This document shows positions 1 through 8,546 of a stretch of DNA of 64,000 nucleotides, one piece after another (the stretch's first letter is position 1; each line of letters starts with the position of its first letter). This stretch comes from Pseudomonas triticifolii. Lineage in GTDB: Bacteria; Pseudomonadota; Gammaproteobacteria; Pseudomonadales; Pseudomonadaceae. The stretch is from positions 32,355 through 96,354 of the forward strand of contig NZ_JACONV010000017.1 of assembly GCF_014358015.1 (NCBI RefSeq), written 5' to 3'. The notes below the pieces were generated by a model, which was not told where the DNA came from, ran no database searches, and worked only from the letters and a program-made list of their open reading frames with translations. The position numbers were made by a program, and so were the translations under genes.

Positions 1-141
1 TTGGGCAAGGAGCCAATATGTTAAATTGGCGCTTTTATGACCACGACCCTCGACGTTAGCGGCTTGAGACCGCAGAAACACGATAGTGTTCCGCATTCTG
101 CTATAAAGCAAACCTGCTCGTATTCCACTGGAGATACCCCC

Positions 142-429
142 ATGGCGCTTGAACGCTCCGACGTGGAAAAGATCGCTCATCTGGCCCGACTGGGTCTTAA
201 TGACGCCGATATCCCACGTACCACCGAAGCCCTCAACAGTATTTTAGGGCTGGTCGATCAGATGCAGGCGGTCGACACGACCGGCATCGAACCCCTCGCC
301 CACCCGCTGGAAGCCTCTCAGCGCCTGCGCGAAGACGCCGTTACCGAGCGAAATCGTCGCGAGACTTACCAAGCCATCGCACCAGCCGTCCAGGACGGAC
401 TTTATCTGGTTCCGAAAGTCATCGAGTAA
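142..429 (+). CDS. gatC: Asp-tRNA(Asn)/Glu-tRNA(Gln) amidotransferase subunit C
   Basis: This 95-residue protein is the small chaperone-like subunit of the GatCAB amidotransferase, which converts misacylated Glu-tRNA(Gln) and/or Asp-tRNA(Asn) to the correct amide form in the cytoplasm. The ATG at 142 is chosen because MALERSDVEKIAHLARL is the usual GatC N-terminus. The reading frame stays open upstream to 37, but that extension looks like nothing. Length is normal for the family. gatA follows after a 14-bp gap and gatB after that, so the three form one operon. A weak TATAAA element at 102-107 could be its -10 box, but no good -35 is visible. Confidence 0.97.
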   Translation: MALERSDVEKIAHLARLGLNDADIPRTTEALNSILGLVDQMQAVDTTGIEPLAHPLEASQRLREDAVTERNRRETYQAIAPAVQDGLYLVPKVIE

Positions 430-443
430 GGGAAAGAGCCTGC

Positions 444-1895
444 ATGCATCAAATGACTCTGGCCGAGATCGCCCGCGGACTCGCCGAAAAGAAGTTTTCC
501 TCTGAAGAACTGACCCGTGTCCTGCTGGCGCGCATCGCGCAGCTCGACCCTCAGCTCAACAGTTTCATCAGCCTGACCGAAGACCTGGCCATCACCCAGG
601 CCCAGGCCGCAGACGCACGCCGTGCTGCCGGTGAGAATGGCGCCCTGCTCGGCGCGCCTCTGGCTCACAAGGACCTGTTCTGCACCCAGGGCATCCGCAC
701 CAGTTGCGGCTCGCTGATGCTCGACAATTTCAAGGCACCGTACGATGCCACCGTGGTTTCCCGACTGGCCTCGGCCGGTACGGTGACGCTGGGCAAGACC
801 AACATGGACGAATTCGCCATGGGTTCGGCCAACGAGTCGAGCCACTACGGCGCAGTCAAAAACCCGTGGAACCTTGAGTGCGTTCCCGGCGGCTCATCCG
901 GTGGTTCGGCGGCGGCCGTTGCGGCACGCCTGCTGCCTGCCGCGACTGGCACCGACACCGGCGGCTCGATCCGCCAGCCTGCAGCATTGACCAACCTGAC
1001 CGGCCTCAAGCCGACTTATGGTCGTGTGTCGCGCTGGGGCATGATCGCCTACGCGTCCAGCCTTGATCAGGCCGGCCCGATGGCCCGCACTGCAGAAGAC
1101 TGCGCCCTGCTGCTACAAGGCATGGCCGGTTTCGACGCACAGGACTCCACCAGCATCGATGAGCCCGTCCCGGATTACTCGGCGACCCTCAACGCATCGC
1201 TCAAAGGCCTGCGTATCGGCTTGCCGAAAGAGTATTTCAGTGCAGGCCTGGACCCACGCATCGCGCAGTTGGTCCACGACAGCGTCAAGGAGCTGGAAAA
1301 ACTCGGCGCCATCGTCAAGGAAATCAGCCTGCCGAACCTGCAGCACGGTATCCCGGCCTATTACGTCATCGCACCGGCAGAGGCGTCTTCCAACCTGTCG
1401 CGCTTCGACGGCGTGCGGTTCGGCTATCGCTGCGAAAACCCCAAGGATCTGACCGACCTGTACAAGCGCTCGCGCGCCGAAGGCTTTGGCCCGGAAGTGC
1501 AGCGTCGCATCATGGTTGGCGCTTATGCGCTGTCGGCCGGCTATTACGACGCCTATTACCTGCAGGCGCAGAAAATCCGTCGCCTGATCAAGAATGACTT
1601 CATGAATGCGTTCGCCGAAGTCGACGTGATCCTCGGCCCGACCACGCCTAACCCGGCCTGGAAAATCGGTGCCAAGACCAACGACCCGATTGCCGAGTAC
1701 CTGGAAGACTTCTACACCATTACCGCCAACCTGGCGGGCCTGCCGGGCCTGTCGATGCCTGCAGGCTTCGTCGAAGGTCTGCCGGTGGGCGTGCAATTGC
1801 TCGCACCGTATTTCCAGGAAGGCCGTCTGCTCAACGTCGCGCACCAGTATCAGCAGGTCACCGACTGGCACACTCGCGCACCTGAAGGCTTCTGA
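444..1895 (+). CDS. gatA: Asp-tRNA(Asn)/Glu-tRNA(Gln) amidotransferase subunit A
   Basis: This is the catalytic amidase subunit of GatCAB (483 residues, normal length). It hydrolyses glutamine and passes ammonia to GatB. The amidase-signature motifs are visible: the lysine in LAHKDLFC, the serine-rich loop GGSSGGSAAA, and the nucleophile region GTDTGGSIRQPA, which together carry the Ser-cisSer-Lys triad. The ATG at 444 gives the expected start MHQMTLAEIARGL. The gene sits between gatC and gatB, with only 10 bp to gatB, consistent with equimolar subunit production. Confidence 0.98.
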   Translation: MHQMTLAEIARGLAEKKFSSEELTRVLLARIAQLDPQLNSFISLTEDLAITQAQAADARRAAGENGALLGAPLAHKDLFCTQGIRTSCGSLMLDNFKAPYDATVVSRLASAGTVTLGKTNMDEFAMGSANESSHYGAVKNPWNLECVPGGSSGGSAAAVAARLLPAATGTDTGGSIRQPAALTNLTGLKPTYGRVSRWGMIAYASSLDQAGPMARTAEDCALLLQGMAGFDAQDSTSIDEPVPDYSATLNASLKGLRIGLPKEYFSAGLDPRIAQLVHDSVKELEKLGAIVKEISLPNLQHGIPAYYVIAPAEASSNLSRFDGVRFGYRCENPKDLTDLYKRSRAEGFGPEVQRRIMVGAYALSAGYYDAYYLQAQKIRRLIKNDFMNAFAEVDVILGPTTPNPAWKIGAKTNDPIAEYLEDFYTITANLAGLPGLSMPAGFVEGLPVGVQLLAPYFQEGRLLNVAHQYQQVTDWHTRAPEGF

Positions 1896-1905
1896 GGAGA
1901 AACAC

Positions 1906-3351
1906 ATGCAATGGGAAGTCGTCATCGGGCTGGAGATTCACACCCAGCTTTCGACCCAATCGAAGATTTTTTCCGGCAGCGCCACGACGTTCGGCTCCGA
2001 GCCTAATACCCAGGCCAGCCTCGTCGATCTGGGCATGCCGGGCGTACTGCCGGTCCTGAACAAGGAAGCCGTGCGCATGGCCGTCAAGTTCGGCCTGGCG
2101 GTGGATGCCGAAATCGGTCAACACAACGTGTTTGCCCGCAAGAACTACTTCTACCCTGACCTGCCGAAGGGCTATCAGATCAGCCAGATGGAATTGCCGA
2201 TCGTCGGCAAGGGCCACCTGGACATCCCGCTGGAAGACGGCACGGTCAAGCGCATCGGCATCACGCGTGCGCACCTTGAAGAAGATGCGGGCAAAAGCCT
2301 GCACGAAGACTTCCAGGGCATGACCGGCATCGACCTGAACCGTGCAGGCACGCCGCTGCTGGAGATCGTCTCCGAGCCGGACATGCGCAGCGCCAAGGAA
2401 GCCGTGGCTTACGTCAAGGCGATCCACGCGATCGTGCGTTACCTGGGCATCTGCGACGGCAACATGGCCGAAGGCTCGCTGCGCTGCGACTGCAACGTGT
2501 CGATCCGCCCCAAAGGCCAGGTCGAATTCGGTACGCGTTGCGAGATCAAGAACGTCAACTCGTTCCGCTTCATCGAGAAAGCGATCAACAGCGAGATTCA
2601 GCGCCAGATCGACCTGATCGAAGACGGTGGCAAGGTCATTCAGCAGACCCGCCTGTACGACCCGAACACCAACGAAACCCGCGCCATGCGCAGCAAGGAG
2701 GAAGCCAACGACTACCGTTACTTCCCCGACCCTGACCTGTTGCCGGTGATCATCGAAGACTCGTTCCTGGAAGAGACCCGCGCCACGCTGCCGGAGTTGC
2801 CGCCGCAGAAACGCGAACGCTTCCAGAGCCAGTTCGGCCTGTCGGCCTACGACGCCAGTGTGCTGGCCTCCAGCCGCGAGCAGGCGGACTACTTCGAGCA
2901 AGTGGTCAGCATCAGCGGCGATGCCAAGCTGGCCGCCAACTGGGTCATGGTCGAACTGGGCAGCCTGCTGAACAAGCAGGGCGTCGAGATCGAGCAGTCT
3001 CCGGTCAGCGCCGAACAACTGGGCGGTATGCTCAAGCGCATCACCGACAACACCATCTCGGGCAAGATCGCCAAGATGGTGTTCGAGGCAATGGCCAATG
3101 GCGAAGGCAGTGCCGATGAAGTCATCGAGAAGCGTGGCCTGAAGCAAGTCACCGACAGCGGCGCCATCGAATCGATGCTCGACGAGGTCCTGGCGGCCAA
3201 CGCCGAACAGGTCGAACAATACCGCGCCGCAGACGAAGCGAAACGCGGCAAGATGTTCGGCTTCTTCGTCGGTCAAGCCATGAAAGCCTCCAAAGGCAAG
3301 GCCAACCCGCAGCAGGTGAACGAACTGCTCAAGGCCAAACTGGAAGGCTGA
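1906..3351 (+). CDS. gatB: Asp-tRNA(Asn)/Glu-tRNA(Gln) amidotransferase subunit B
   Basis: This is the tRNA-binding and kinase subunit of GatCAB (481 residues). It phosphorylates the tRNA-bound glutamate or aspartate before amidation. The start at 1906 (MQWEVVIGLEIH) follows a good GAGGAG ribosome site and matches the conserved GatB N-terminus. The frame is open further upstream, but only as antiparallel read-through of gatA. The family motif GLEIHTQL, the catalytic-core region around AGTPLLEIVSEPDMRS, and the C-terminal YqeY-like tail ending in NELLKAKLEG are all present. It is the last gene of the operon; a REP-like pair follows. Confidence 0.98.
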   Translation: MQWEVVIGLEIHTQLSTQSKIFSGSATTFGSEPNTQASLVDLGMPGVLPVLNKEAVRMAVKFGLAVDAEIGQHNVFARKNYFYPDLPKGYQISQMELPIVGKGHLDIPLEDGTVKRIGITRAHLEEDAGKSLHEDFQGMTGIDLNRAGTPLLEIVSEPDMRSAKEAVAYVKAIHAIVRYLGICDGNMAEGSLRCDCNVSIRPKGQVEFGTRCEIKNVNSFRFIEKAINSEIQRQIDLIEDGGKVIQQTRLYDPNTNETRAMRSKEEANDYRYFPDPDLLPVIIEDSFLEETRATLPELPPQKRERFQSQFGLSAYDASVLASSREQADYFEQVVSISGDAKLAANWVMVELGSLLNKQGVEIEQSPVSAEQLGGMLKRITDNTISGKIAKMVFEAMANGEGSADEVIEKRGLKQVTDSGAIESMLDEVLAANAEQVEQYRAADEAKRGKMFGFFVGQAMKASKGKANPQQVNELLKAKLEG

Positions 3352-3386
3352 TACCTGCGAGAGATGCGCAGCCGCCTTGCACAGAC

Positions 3387-3477
3387 TGTGGGAGGCGGCT
3401 TGTTACCGGCGATGCGTCTTTTCAGGCGACAACTTAATGACTGGCCTGACGCCTTCGCCGGCAAGCCGCCTCCCACA
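3387..3477. repeat. REP-like inverted pair
   Basis: A 16-bp sequence TGTGGGAGGCGGCTTG (3387-3402) is repeated as its exact reverse complement at 3462-3477. A second inverted block (CCGGCGA near 3407, TCGCCGG near 3455) lies inside it. The arrangement and sequence resemble Pseudomonas REP elements arranged as a REPIN-like pair, which usually sit between genes. It may also attenuate transcription past gatB. Confidence 0.7.
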
Positions 3478-3542
3478 AATAGCCGGGCCACATGGAATTG
3501 TATGACAACCGCGCTTACCCACAGGCACTCAGGACCCGACCC

Positions 3543-3914
3543 ATGCGCCGACTTCTCTCTGCCTGCAGCCTGCTGACATTACTGGCTGGTTGCTCCAGCA
3601 ACAGTCTTATAGACCCCCACGGTTATGATGAAACCGGGCGTGCTTCGTATTACGGCTCCCGACATCACGGTAACCGTACCGCCAGTGGCGAACCCTTCGA
3701 CCAGAACGCCTTGACCGCCGCTCATAGGCAACTGCCATTCGGCACGCGCGTCAAAGTGACCAATCTCGACAACGACAGATACGTCGTCGTGCGCATCAAT
3801 GATCGCGGCCCTCACACGCGAGGCCGATTGATCGATGTCTCTCGCAAGGCGGCCGAACAACTGGGTATGCTGCGCAGCGGCACCGCCCCTGTACGCATTC
3901 AGGCCCTCGACTAA
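3543..3914 (+). CDS. RlpA-like septal-ring lipoprotein (double-psi beta-barrel)
   Basis: The ATG at 3543 gives a 123-residue precursor starting MRRLLSACSLLTLLAGC, a lipoprotein signal with the lipobox LAGC; the mature protein would be lipid-anchored at Cys17. The rest is a single RlpA-type double-psi beta-barrel: GRASYYGSRHHGNRTASGEPF, then FGTRVKVTNL, then VRINDRGPHTRGRLIDVSRKAA. Related P. aeruginosa RlpA is a lytic transglycosylase acting on denuded septal peptidoglycan. This protein has only the barrel and no SPOR domain, so it is a short paralogue rather than the canonical RlpA. A frame extension upstream to 3492 lacks a signal sequence and is unlikely to be used. Confidence 0.85.
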   Translation: MRRLLSACSLLTLLAGCSSNSLIDPHGYDETGRASYYGSRHHGNRTASGEPFDQNALTAAHRQLPFGTRVKVTNLDNDRYVVVRINDRGPHTRGRLIDVSRKAAEQLGMLRSGTAPVRIQALD

Positions 3915-3967
3915 GGACGCCCTCGATTCTCCAGCTATCCACACTGCCCGCCCCCGCCCTGATCCAG

Positions 3968-4999
3968 ATGGTCTGCGGCCTTTTATTGCTGTTGATCGGC
4001 GCAGAGCTGTCGGTTCGGTCGGCCGTCCACCTCGCCGCGCTGTTCAAGGTCAGACCCTTGATCATCGGCCTGACCGTCGTGGCAATGGGCACCAGCGCGC
4101 CGCAGATGGCCGTCAGTCTGCAGGCGGCCTTCTCGGACAACAACGACATCGCCGTGGGCAGCGTGATCGGCGGCAACATCTTCAACGTGCTGGTGATTCT
4201 GGGGCTGTGTGCCCTGATCATTCCGTTGCGGGTGGCCCGGCAGGTGCTGCGCGTGGACATCCCACTGATGATCGCGGCCTGCCTGCTGGTCATCGGCCTG
4301 TCGTGGACCGGTGAACTCAGCAAGTTCGATGGCGTGCTGCTGCTGGCCGCCATGCTGGCCTGCCTGTTTGTTGTTATCCGCCAGGGTGGACAGGTGCCAC
4401 GCCACGGTGATGCAACCACGACCGAAAAGCCCCGCAGCCTGATACGCATCGCGATGCTGGCGGCAGGTTTGCTGCTGCTGACGGCGGGTGGGCAGTTGCT
4501 GGTAGACGCCTCGGTGGTGATCGCGATCAACCTGGGCCTGTCCGAGCGCATCATCGGCCTGACCGTTATCGCCATCGGCACTTCACTGCCCGCCTTGATG
4601 ACCTCGCTGATTGCAGCCTTGCGTGGCGAGCGCGACATCGCCGTCGGCAACGTGATCGGCAGCAACCTGTTCAACCTGTTGGGCGTGCTGGGGTTAACCG
4701 CGCTGATTGCGCCGGTACCGCTGACCATCTCACCCAACGCGCTGGTCTTCGACTTGCCGATCATGCTGGGCGTCGCGGTACTCTGCGTGCCGCTGTTCTA
4801 TTCCGGCTACCGGATAGACCGCATCGAGGGGCTGTTTCTGTTGTCGCTTTACCTGACCTACGGCCTGCACATCGTGTCGATCAGCTCCGGCATGCTGCTG
4901 GCCGAGCGCCTGGAAGGCATGATGCTCAGGTTCATCCTGCCGCTGCTGGGCGTGATCGTTGCCTTTGGCACCGTGCGCGCCTGGCGAAAACAACACTGA
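3968..4999 (+). CDS. Calcium/sodium antiporter (CaCA family, YrbG-like)
   Basis: This inner-membrane cation exchanger has 343 residues and about ten hydrophobic segments. The two signature alpha-repeats of the CaCA family are clear: GTSAPQMAVSL with GGNIFNVLVILG in the first half, and GTSLPALMTSL with GSNLFNLLGVLG in the second. These form the ion-binding site. The first ATG in frame is 3968 but has no ribosome site and would begin inside the first helix. The frame is open upstream, and an ATT at 3926 lies 8 bp after AAGGAC, so the true start may be non-canonical. Confidence 0.92.
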   Translation: MVCGLLLLLIGAELSVRSAVHLAALFKVRPLIIGLTVVAMGTSAPQMAVSLQAAFSDNNDIAVGSVIGGNIFNVLVILGLCALIIPLRVARQVLRVDIPLMIAACLLVIGLSWTGELSKFDGVLLLAAMLACLFVVIRQGGQVPRHGDATTTEKPRSLIRIAMLAAGLLLLTAGGQLLVDASVVIAINLGLSERIIGLTVIAIGTSLPALMTSLIAALRGERDIAVGNVIGSNLFNLLGVLGLTALIAPVPLTISPNALVFDLPIMLGVAVLCVPLFYSGYRIDRIEGLFLLSLYLTYGLHIVSISSGMLLAERLEGMMLRFILPLLGVIVAFGTVRAWRKQH

Positions 5000-5043
5000 C
5001 CGCCATTCGAAACGACCGACCACTACGCCTGAGGAGAAATGCC

Positions 5044-5427
5044 ATGACAGACAAAACGATCAGCGATGGCGAACAGATTCGTCGCCAGGTGATGGGCGAT
5101 GCCTATGTGGACCGCGCACTGGGCAACGCCACCGACTTCAGCCAGCCGTTGCAGGATTTCGTCAACGAACACGCATGGGGTAGTGTCTGGAGCCGCGAGG
5201 GCTTGCCTCTGAAAACCCGCAGCCTCATCACGCTGGCAACCCTGACCGCACTCAAATGCTCGCAGGAGCTCAAGGGCCATGTGCGCGGTGCGCTGAACAA
5301 TGGCTGCACGGTGGAAGAAATCCGCGAAGCGCTGCTGCATTGCGCGGTGTATGCAGGCGTACCGGCCGCCATCGAGGCGTTTCGCGCAGCGCAGGAAGTG
5401 ATCGACAGTTACGTGAAGCCAGACTAA
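5044..5427 (+). CDS. Carboxymuconolactone decarboxylase family protein
   Basis: This 127-residue protein matches the small CMD/AhpD-like all-helical fold. The central region LTALKCSQELKGHVRGALNNGC followed by EEIREALLHCAVYAGVPAA is the family core. The substrate cannot be read from the sequence. PcaC-type enzymes act in the beta-ketoadipate pathway, but no catabolic genes are nearby, so the name is structural rather than functional. A strong GAGGAG ribosome site precedes the ATG at 5044. The gene is 44 bp after the exchanger and may be cotranscribed with it. Confidence 0.85.
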   Translation: MTDKTISDGEQIRRQVMGDAYVDRALGNATDFSQPLQDFVNEHAWGSVWSREGLPLKTRSLITLATLTALKCSQELKGHVRGALNNGCTVEEIREALLHCAVYAGVPAAIEAFRAAQEVIDSYVKPD

Positions 5428-5482
5428 GAACCGGGCCTTACCTGCAAGCCTCCATGAGGTGATAGTCAGTCGATGAAACAGC

Positions 5483-5501
5483 TGCCACCCATTGGGTGGC
5501 A
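5483..5501 (+). terminator. Stem-loop after the CMD gene
   Basis: TGCCACCC (5483-5490) pairs with GGGTGGCA (5494-5501) across a 3-nt loop. No T-run follows, so it is only a possible terminator or mRNA-stabilising hairpin for the upstream genes. Confidence 0.4.
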
Positions 5502-5798
5502 ACTGCATTCATTCCGCAAAAGGGACAGGGCGATCAGAACAACCCAGGCGTGCCTGCCTCGCTACAGTGCAGGCGCGGATGTGTTCGACCCCATTAAAAG
5601 CTGATGTATGAAGCCGTGGCTCGCCGCCTGATAGTAGCTAATAGCAAACGATGATCAACGGGTCCCGCCGCCCACGATTACGGTTCTCGCCCCTCCCCGA
5701 TGCGCTATCTTTACCCGGAACTGCTCTGACGCCATCGGAAAGTGCTGCGAGTGGAGGACTGGCCATACCGGCGGCCTTGAGCAATGACCCGGAGCGCT
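5502..5798. other. Non-coding stretch upstream of the regulator locus
   Basis: About 300 bases with no convincing gene. Short open frames here lack ribosome sites and family features. The region probably contains the promoter for the truncated kinase and response regulator, but I cannot place -35 and -10 boxes reliably. Confidence 0.4.
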
Positions 5799-5973
5799 AT
5801 GGACGTCAGACACAGCCTCACCAAAAGAATCGTCCTTGTGTTCGCGCTGATGATTGCGTTCGTGGCCGTCATGTTTGTCGCTGGGCTCGGTGCGATCTTT
5901 CACGGGGTTTACCGCCAGGCGCCCAGTGGATGCAGATGCTCAGTGGAGTTGATGGACAATATAAGGCACCGTA
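5799..5973 (+). pseudogene. Remnant of a sensor histidine kinase N-terminus
   Basis: From ATG 5799 the frame encodes MDVRHSLTKRIVLVFALM followed by a hydrophobic helix ending near VAGLGAIFHGVYRQ. This is the typical start of an OmpR-type sensor kinase (a short basic cytoplasmic end, then the first membrane helix). After about 40 residues the similarity stops, and the frame runs out inside the next gene. No HAMP, dimerisation or ATPase domain exists anywhere between here and 5974. I read it as a kinase gene deleted down to its first transmembrane segment. A small genuine membrane peptide is an alternative. Confidence 0.5.
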
Positions 5974-6648
5974 ATGGATATTCTAGTTATTGAGGATCAC
6001 CCCGACATCCACGACAACCTGGTGGAATACTTTGAACTGAGAGGGCACAACGTAAAGGGCGCGCTTGACGGTTTGAGCGGGCTGCACCTGGCGGCCACTC
6101 AGAAGTTCGACGCAATCATTCTCGATATCATGCTGCCGGGAATCGATGGCAATGAGATATGTCGAAGCCTGCGCCAGTACGCCAAGACTGAAGTCGCAAT
6201 CATCATGCTCAGTGCCCGCGACGAGCTTGAAGATCGTCTTGTAGGATTCAATGTGGGCACTGACGATTACATTACGAAACCGTTCGCCATGTCGGAAGTC
6301 CTTGCCAGAGTCGAGGCGGTCGTCGCCCGCAGTCAACGACGGAATAACCGAATCATGGTCGTTGCTGATCTGAAATTCGACCTGGACACCTGGGAGGTTT
6401 CCAGAAGCGGCAAGCGCCTTAAACTCAACCCCGCCAGCATGAAGTTGCTGGAGTTATTAATGCGCAAAAGCCCTCACATTGTAAAACGCGCAGAACTTGA
6501 AGATGTCGTTTGGGGGCGAGACGCGCCCAACAGCGACAGCTTACGCAGCACTATCCATATCCTGAGGCGTACATTGCACGGCGGTTTTGATGCGCCCTTG
6601 CTTCACACCGTTCATGGACTTGGTTATAAACTCAGCCCGGCGGAATAG
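5974..6648 (+). CDS. ColR-like OmpR-family response regulator
   Basis: This is a 224-residue two-domain transcription factor. The receiver domain has the acidic pair (VIEDHPD), phosphoacceptor Asp51 in LDIMLPGIDG, and the lysine of TKPFA. The DNA-binding winged helix ends in LLHTVHGLGYKLSP. DGLSGLHLAAT, LDIMLPGIDG, KLNPASMKLL and SDSLRSTIHILRR are, to my eye, closest to ColR of the ColRS system, which controls outer-membrane and lipid A genes in Pseudomonas. The partner kinase upstream is only a remnant, so this may be an orphan regulator, a ColR paralogue, or driven by a kinase elsewhere. A ColR-box-like site lies before eptA. Confidence 0.9.
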   Translation: MDILVIEDHPDIHDNLVEYFELRGHNVKGALDGLSGLHLAATQKFDAIILDIMLPGIDGNEICRSLRQYAKTEVAIIMLSARDELEDRLVGFNVGTDDYITKPFAMSEVLARVEAVVARSQRRNNRIMVVADLKFDLDTWEVSRSGKRLKLNPASMKLLELLMRKSPHIVKRAELEDVVWGRDAPNSDSLRSTIHILRRTLHGGFDAPLLHTVHGLGYKLSPAE

Positions 6649-6740
6649 TACGTTCCAGGGCAACATGGTTTTCACGATCACTTGACTCAGTCGCAACGCC
6701 GATCGCTCTATTTTTTGCTCATGACCACCCGGAGAGCGTC

Positions 6741-7421
6741 ATGAGCGGCCCAGTCAGACTCAAGTTTTATGAACCGTACGATCAGGATCCTGCAGAGCAG
6801 TACTTCCTGAAACACCATGCCGCTCTCGCCGGTCGCCTGTCCCACTTGCGGGATGAGCACATGGTGCGCAAAGCACTCAAGCGAGCGGGAGATCCAGGAT
6901 TGGTATTGGATCTGCCCTGCGGCGCAGGCAGGTTCTGGCCTGTGCTGGCAGAAAAGAAAAGTCGAATCATCATAGGGGCAGATCACTCGGCAGACATCTT
7001 GAGCACTGCCTGTTCGCTACAGGACCCGGACATCGTTAAGCGCGTCAAGCCGTTGCAGACATCCGCGTTCAATATTTCGCTGCCCAATAACTCGGTTGAT
7101 ACCATTTTCAGCATGCGTCTGCTTTACCGCATAGCAGAGGCAGAAAACCGTATGACGATGCTCAGAGAGTTTCACCGCGTTACCCGAGAGACCGTCATCC
7201 TTTCACTGTGGGTGGATGGCAACTACAAATCCTGGAGGCGCAGACGCCAAGAGGCCGCTCGCAGGGCAACGGGTGAACAAGCAGAGAACTCAAATCGTTT
7301 TGTACTGCATCGGGCAACCGCAGAAGCAGAATTCTTTTCGGCGGGGTTCGTCATCGAAGAGCGTATTGATTTCATACCGCTCTACGCGATGTGGCGGGTC
7401 TACGTGCTGAGTAAACTGTAA
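6741..7421 (+). CDS. Class I SAM-dependent methyltransferase, WarA/Orf222-like
   Basis: This 226-residue protein has the SAM-binding motif I VLDLPCGAGRFWP, followed by IIGADHSADIL (motif II) and VDTIFSMRLLYRI (motif IV-V), so it is a Rossmann-fold methyltransferase. A methyltransferase of this size and motif spelling lies next to colRS in several pseudomonads and has been linked to LPS assembly, so the same role here is inferred from context. A GGAGAG ribosome site precedes the ATG. The upstream 90 bp contain GGTTTTCAC (6667-6675), a poor match to a ColR box. Confidence 0.8.
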   Translation: MSGPVRLKFYEPYDQDPAEQYFLKHHAALAGRLSHLRDEHMVRKALKRAGDPGLVLDLPCGAGRFWPVLAEKKSRIIIGADHSADILSTACSLQDPDIVKRVKPLQTSAFNISLPNNSVDTIFSMRLLYRIAEAENRMTMLREFHRVTRETVILSLWVDGNYKSWRRRRQEAARRATGEQAENSNRFVLHRATAEAEFFSAGFVIEERIDFIPLYAMWRVYVLSKL

Positions 7422-7540
7422 CAGACGCCCGTGGCACCGCTTGTCCGGTGCCGGATTGTGTATAAAAAGGTTTTCTTGCTGACACAACAGTAACTCTACA
7501 TGCGTTGATCAAACGTCAGGCCGAGCCCAATAAACAGTTA

Positions 7541-8227
7541 TTATTTCAACTGCTCGTGGGTCAGGCTCTTCCATTGCTCCGCGCTTAAGGAACCGAGAAT
7601 CCTGGGTATCGCCTTGCCGTCCATTTTTACAAAGAATGCTTGAGTGTATTCACTGGATCGCTCCCCCGCAGGCATCCCCATTGCTCGTTCGAAATGATCG
7701 ATACAACCGCTGTGGGTTATCAGCACCAGATTTTCACCTTTTACTTTGTGGCCGACGACCTCATCTTTGAAGTGTTTATTGCATTCACCCACCCAGTCCT
7801 GAGCGACCACGGCTTGTCCGGCGATATAACTCGCTGTCTGCTGTGTGCGGGTAGATGGGCTGGCGATCATGTGTGTCCGTTCAAGGCCCAACCTTTGCAG
7901 ACCCGCGCCTACGTCAGACGCGACATGGCTGCCATTCACCGTAATGCCATCAGCGCTGCCGAGACAGCGGTTCGCGGACCGGTCGCAACGCTCTGCATGC
8001 CTGATCATGACCACTACATCGCCATGCTTCCACTGCTCGACCAGCCCGGAGCTGACCAGATTTTTGCTGCTGCCAAGGTCTGCAACACCGGCCGTGGTCA
8101 GGTACCACGTCAGCGTGATTGCCAGCATTAAAGAGCAGACAGCGATCACTGTGCGCCAACTGAAGAGGCGAAATGGGCCAACGCTTATGTTGAGCGCGTC
8201 CAGATCCTGAATAAACGTATGTGCCAT
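7541..8227 (-). CDS. Membrane-anchored histidine phosphatase, Ais/PmrG-like
   Basis: This 228-residue protein has one N-terminal membrane helix (about residues 25-48) and a histidine-phosphatase domain. The catalytic motif VMIRHAERCDRS near residue 73 and the second histidine in LVLITHSGCIDH are visible. RHAERCDRS is the spelling seen in enterobacterial Ais/PmrG, which removes phosphate from heptose II of the LPS core. The sequence predicts an inner-membrane protein with a periplasmic catalytic domain. It is transcribed divergently from eptA and shares its 320-bp regulatory region, which supports a joint role in charge remodelling of LPS. Confidence 0.85.
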   Translation of the reverse strand: MAHTFIQDLDALNISVGPFRLFSWRTVIAVCSLMLAITLTWYLTTAGVADLGSSKNLVSSGLVEQWKHGDVVVMIRHAERCDRSANRCLGSADGITVNGSHVASDVGAGLQRLGLERTHMIASPSTRTQQTASYIAGQAVVAQDWVGECNKHFKDEVVGHKVKGENLVLITHSGCIDHFERAMGMPAGERSSEYTQAFFVKMDGKAIPRILGSLSAEQWKSLTHEQLK

Positions 8228-8436
8228 GTGAGTGCTCCTGTTGGTCGCCGTGATGCCGCTTCGTGCACGTAAAGTCTCGCGCTATAACATGAGCGTAAAA
8301 TAAAGGTACTGCTGTGGCAGAGCAGTGAAGAAGATGTCAAAAAAAAATGGGTAACGAGAAGGATTCTCTGAAAAAAGACCGTGGTCGGCTTAGTTGAAAC
8401 ATAGCGGGTATGTTCGCCACGCTTGCCGATCTTTTA

Positions 8437-8452
8437 TTACCACCTTTTTCAC
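8437..8452 (+). promoter_or_regulatory. ColR-box-like operator upstream of eptA
   Basis: The sequence TTACCACCTTTTTCAC matches the published P. putida ColR consensus (YYNASNNYTTTTTCAC, from memory) at every defined position but one. It lies about 95 bp before the eptA start, in the eptA/phosphatase intergenic region of 8228-8546. An AT-rich stretch follows immediately (8453-8468) and could hold the promoter -10. The rest of the 318-bp gap shows no gene. Confidence 0.5.
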
Positions 8453-8546
8453 ATAAATTTTATAATCCGCACCCTACAGTTCGCAGCCTTGCCGCAGCCA
8501 CGAACGCGCTGCCCAATAGTTGCTTACTGAAGTCAGGAAGACCGGC

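Noticed and set aside
1858..3276. A 472-codon open frame antisense to gatB
   Set aside because: Shadow frame of a conserved gene; no domain features.
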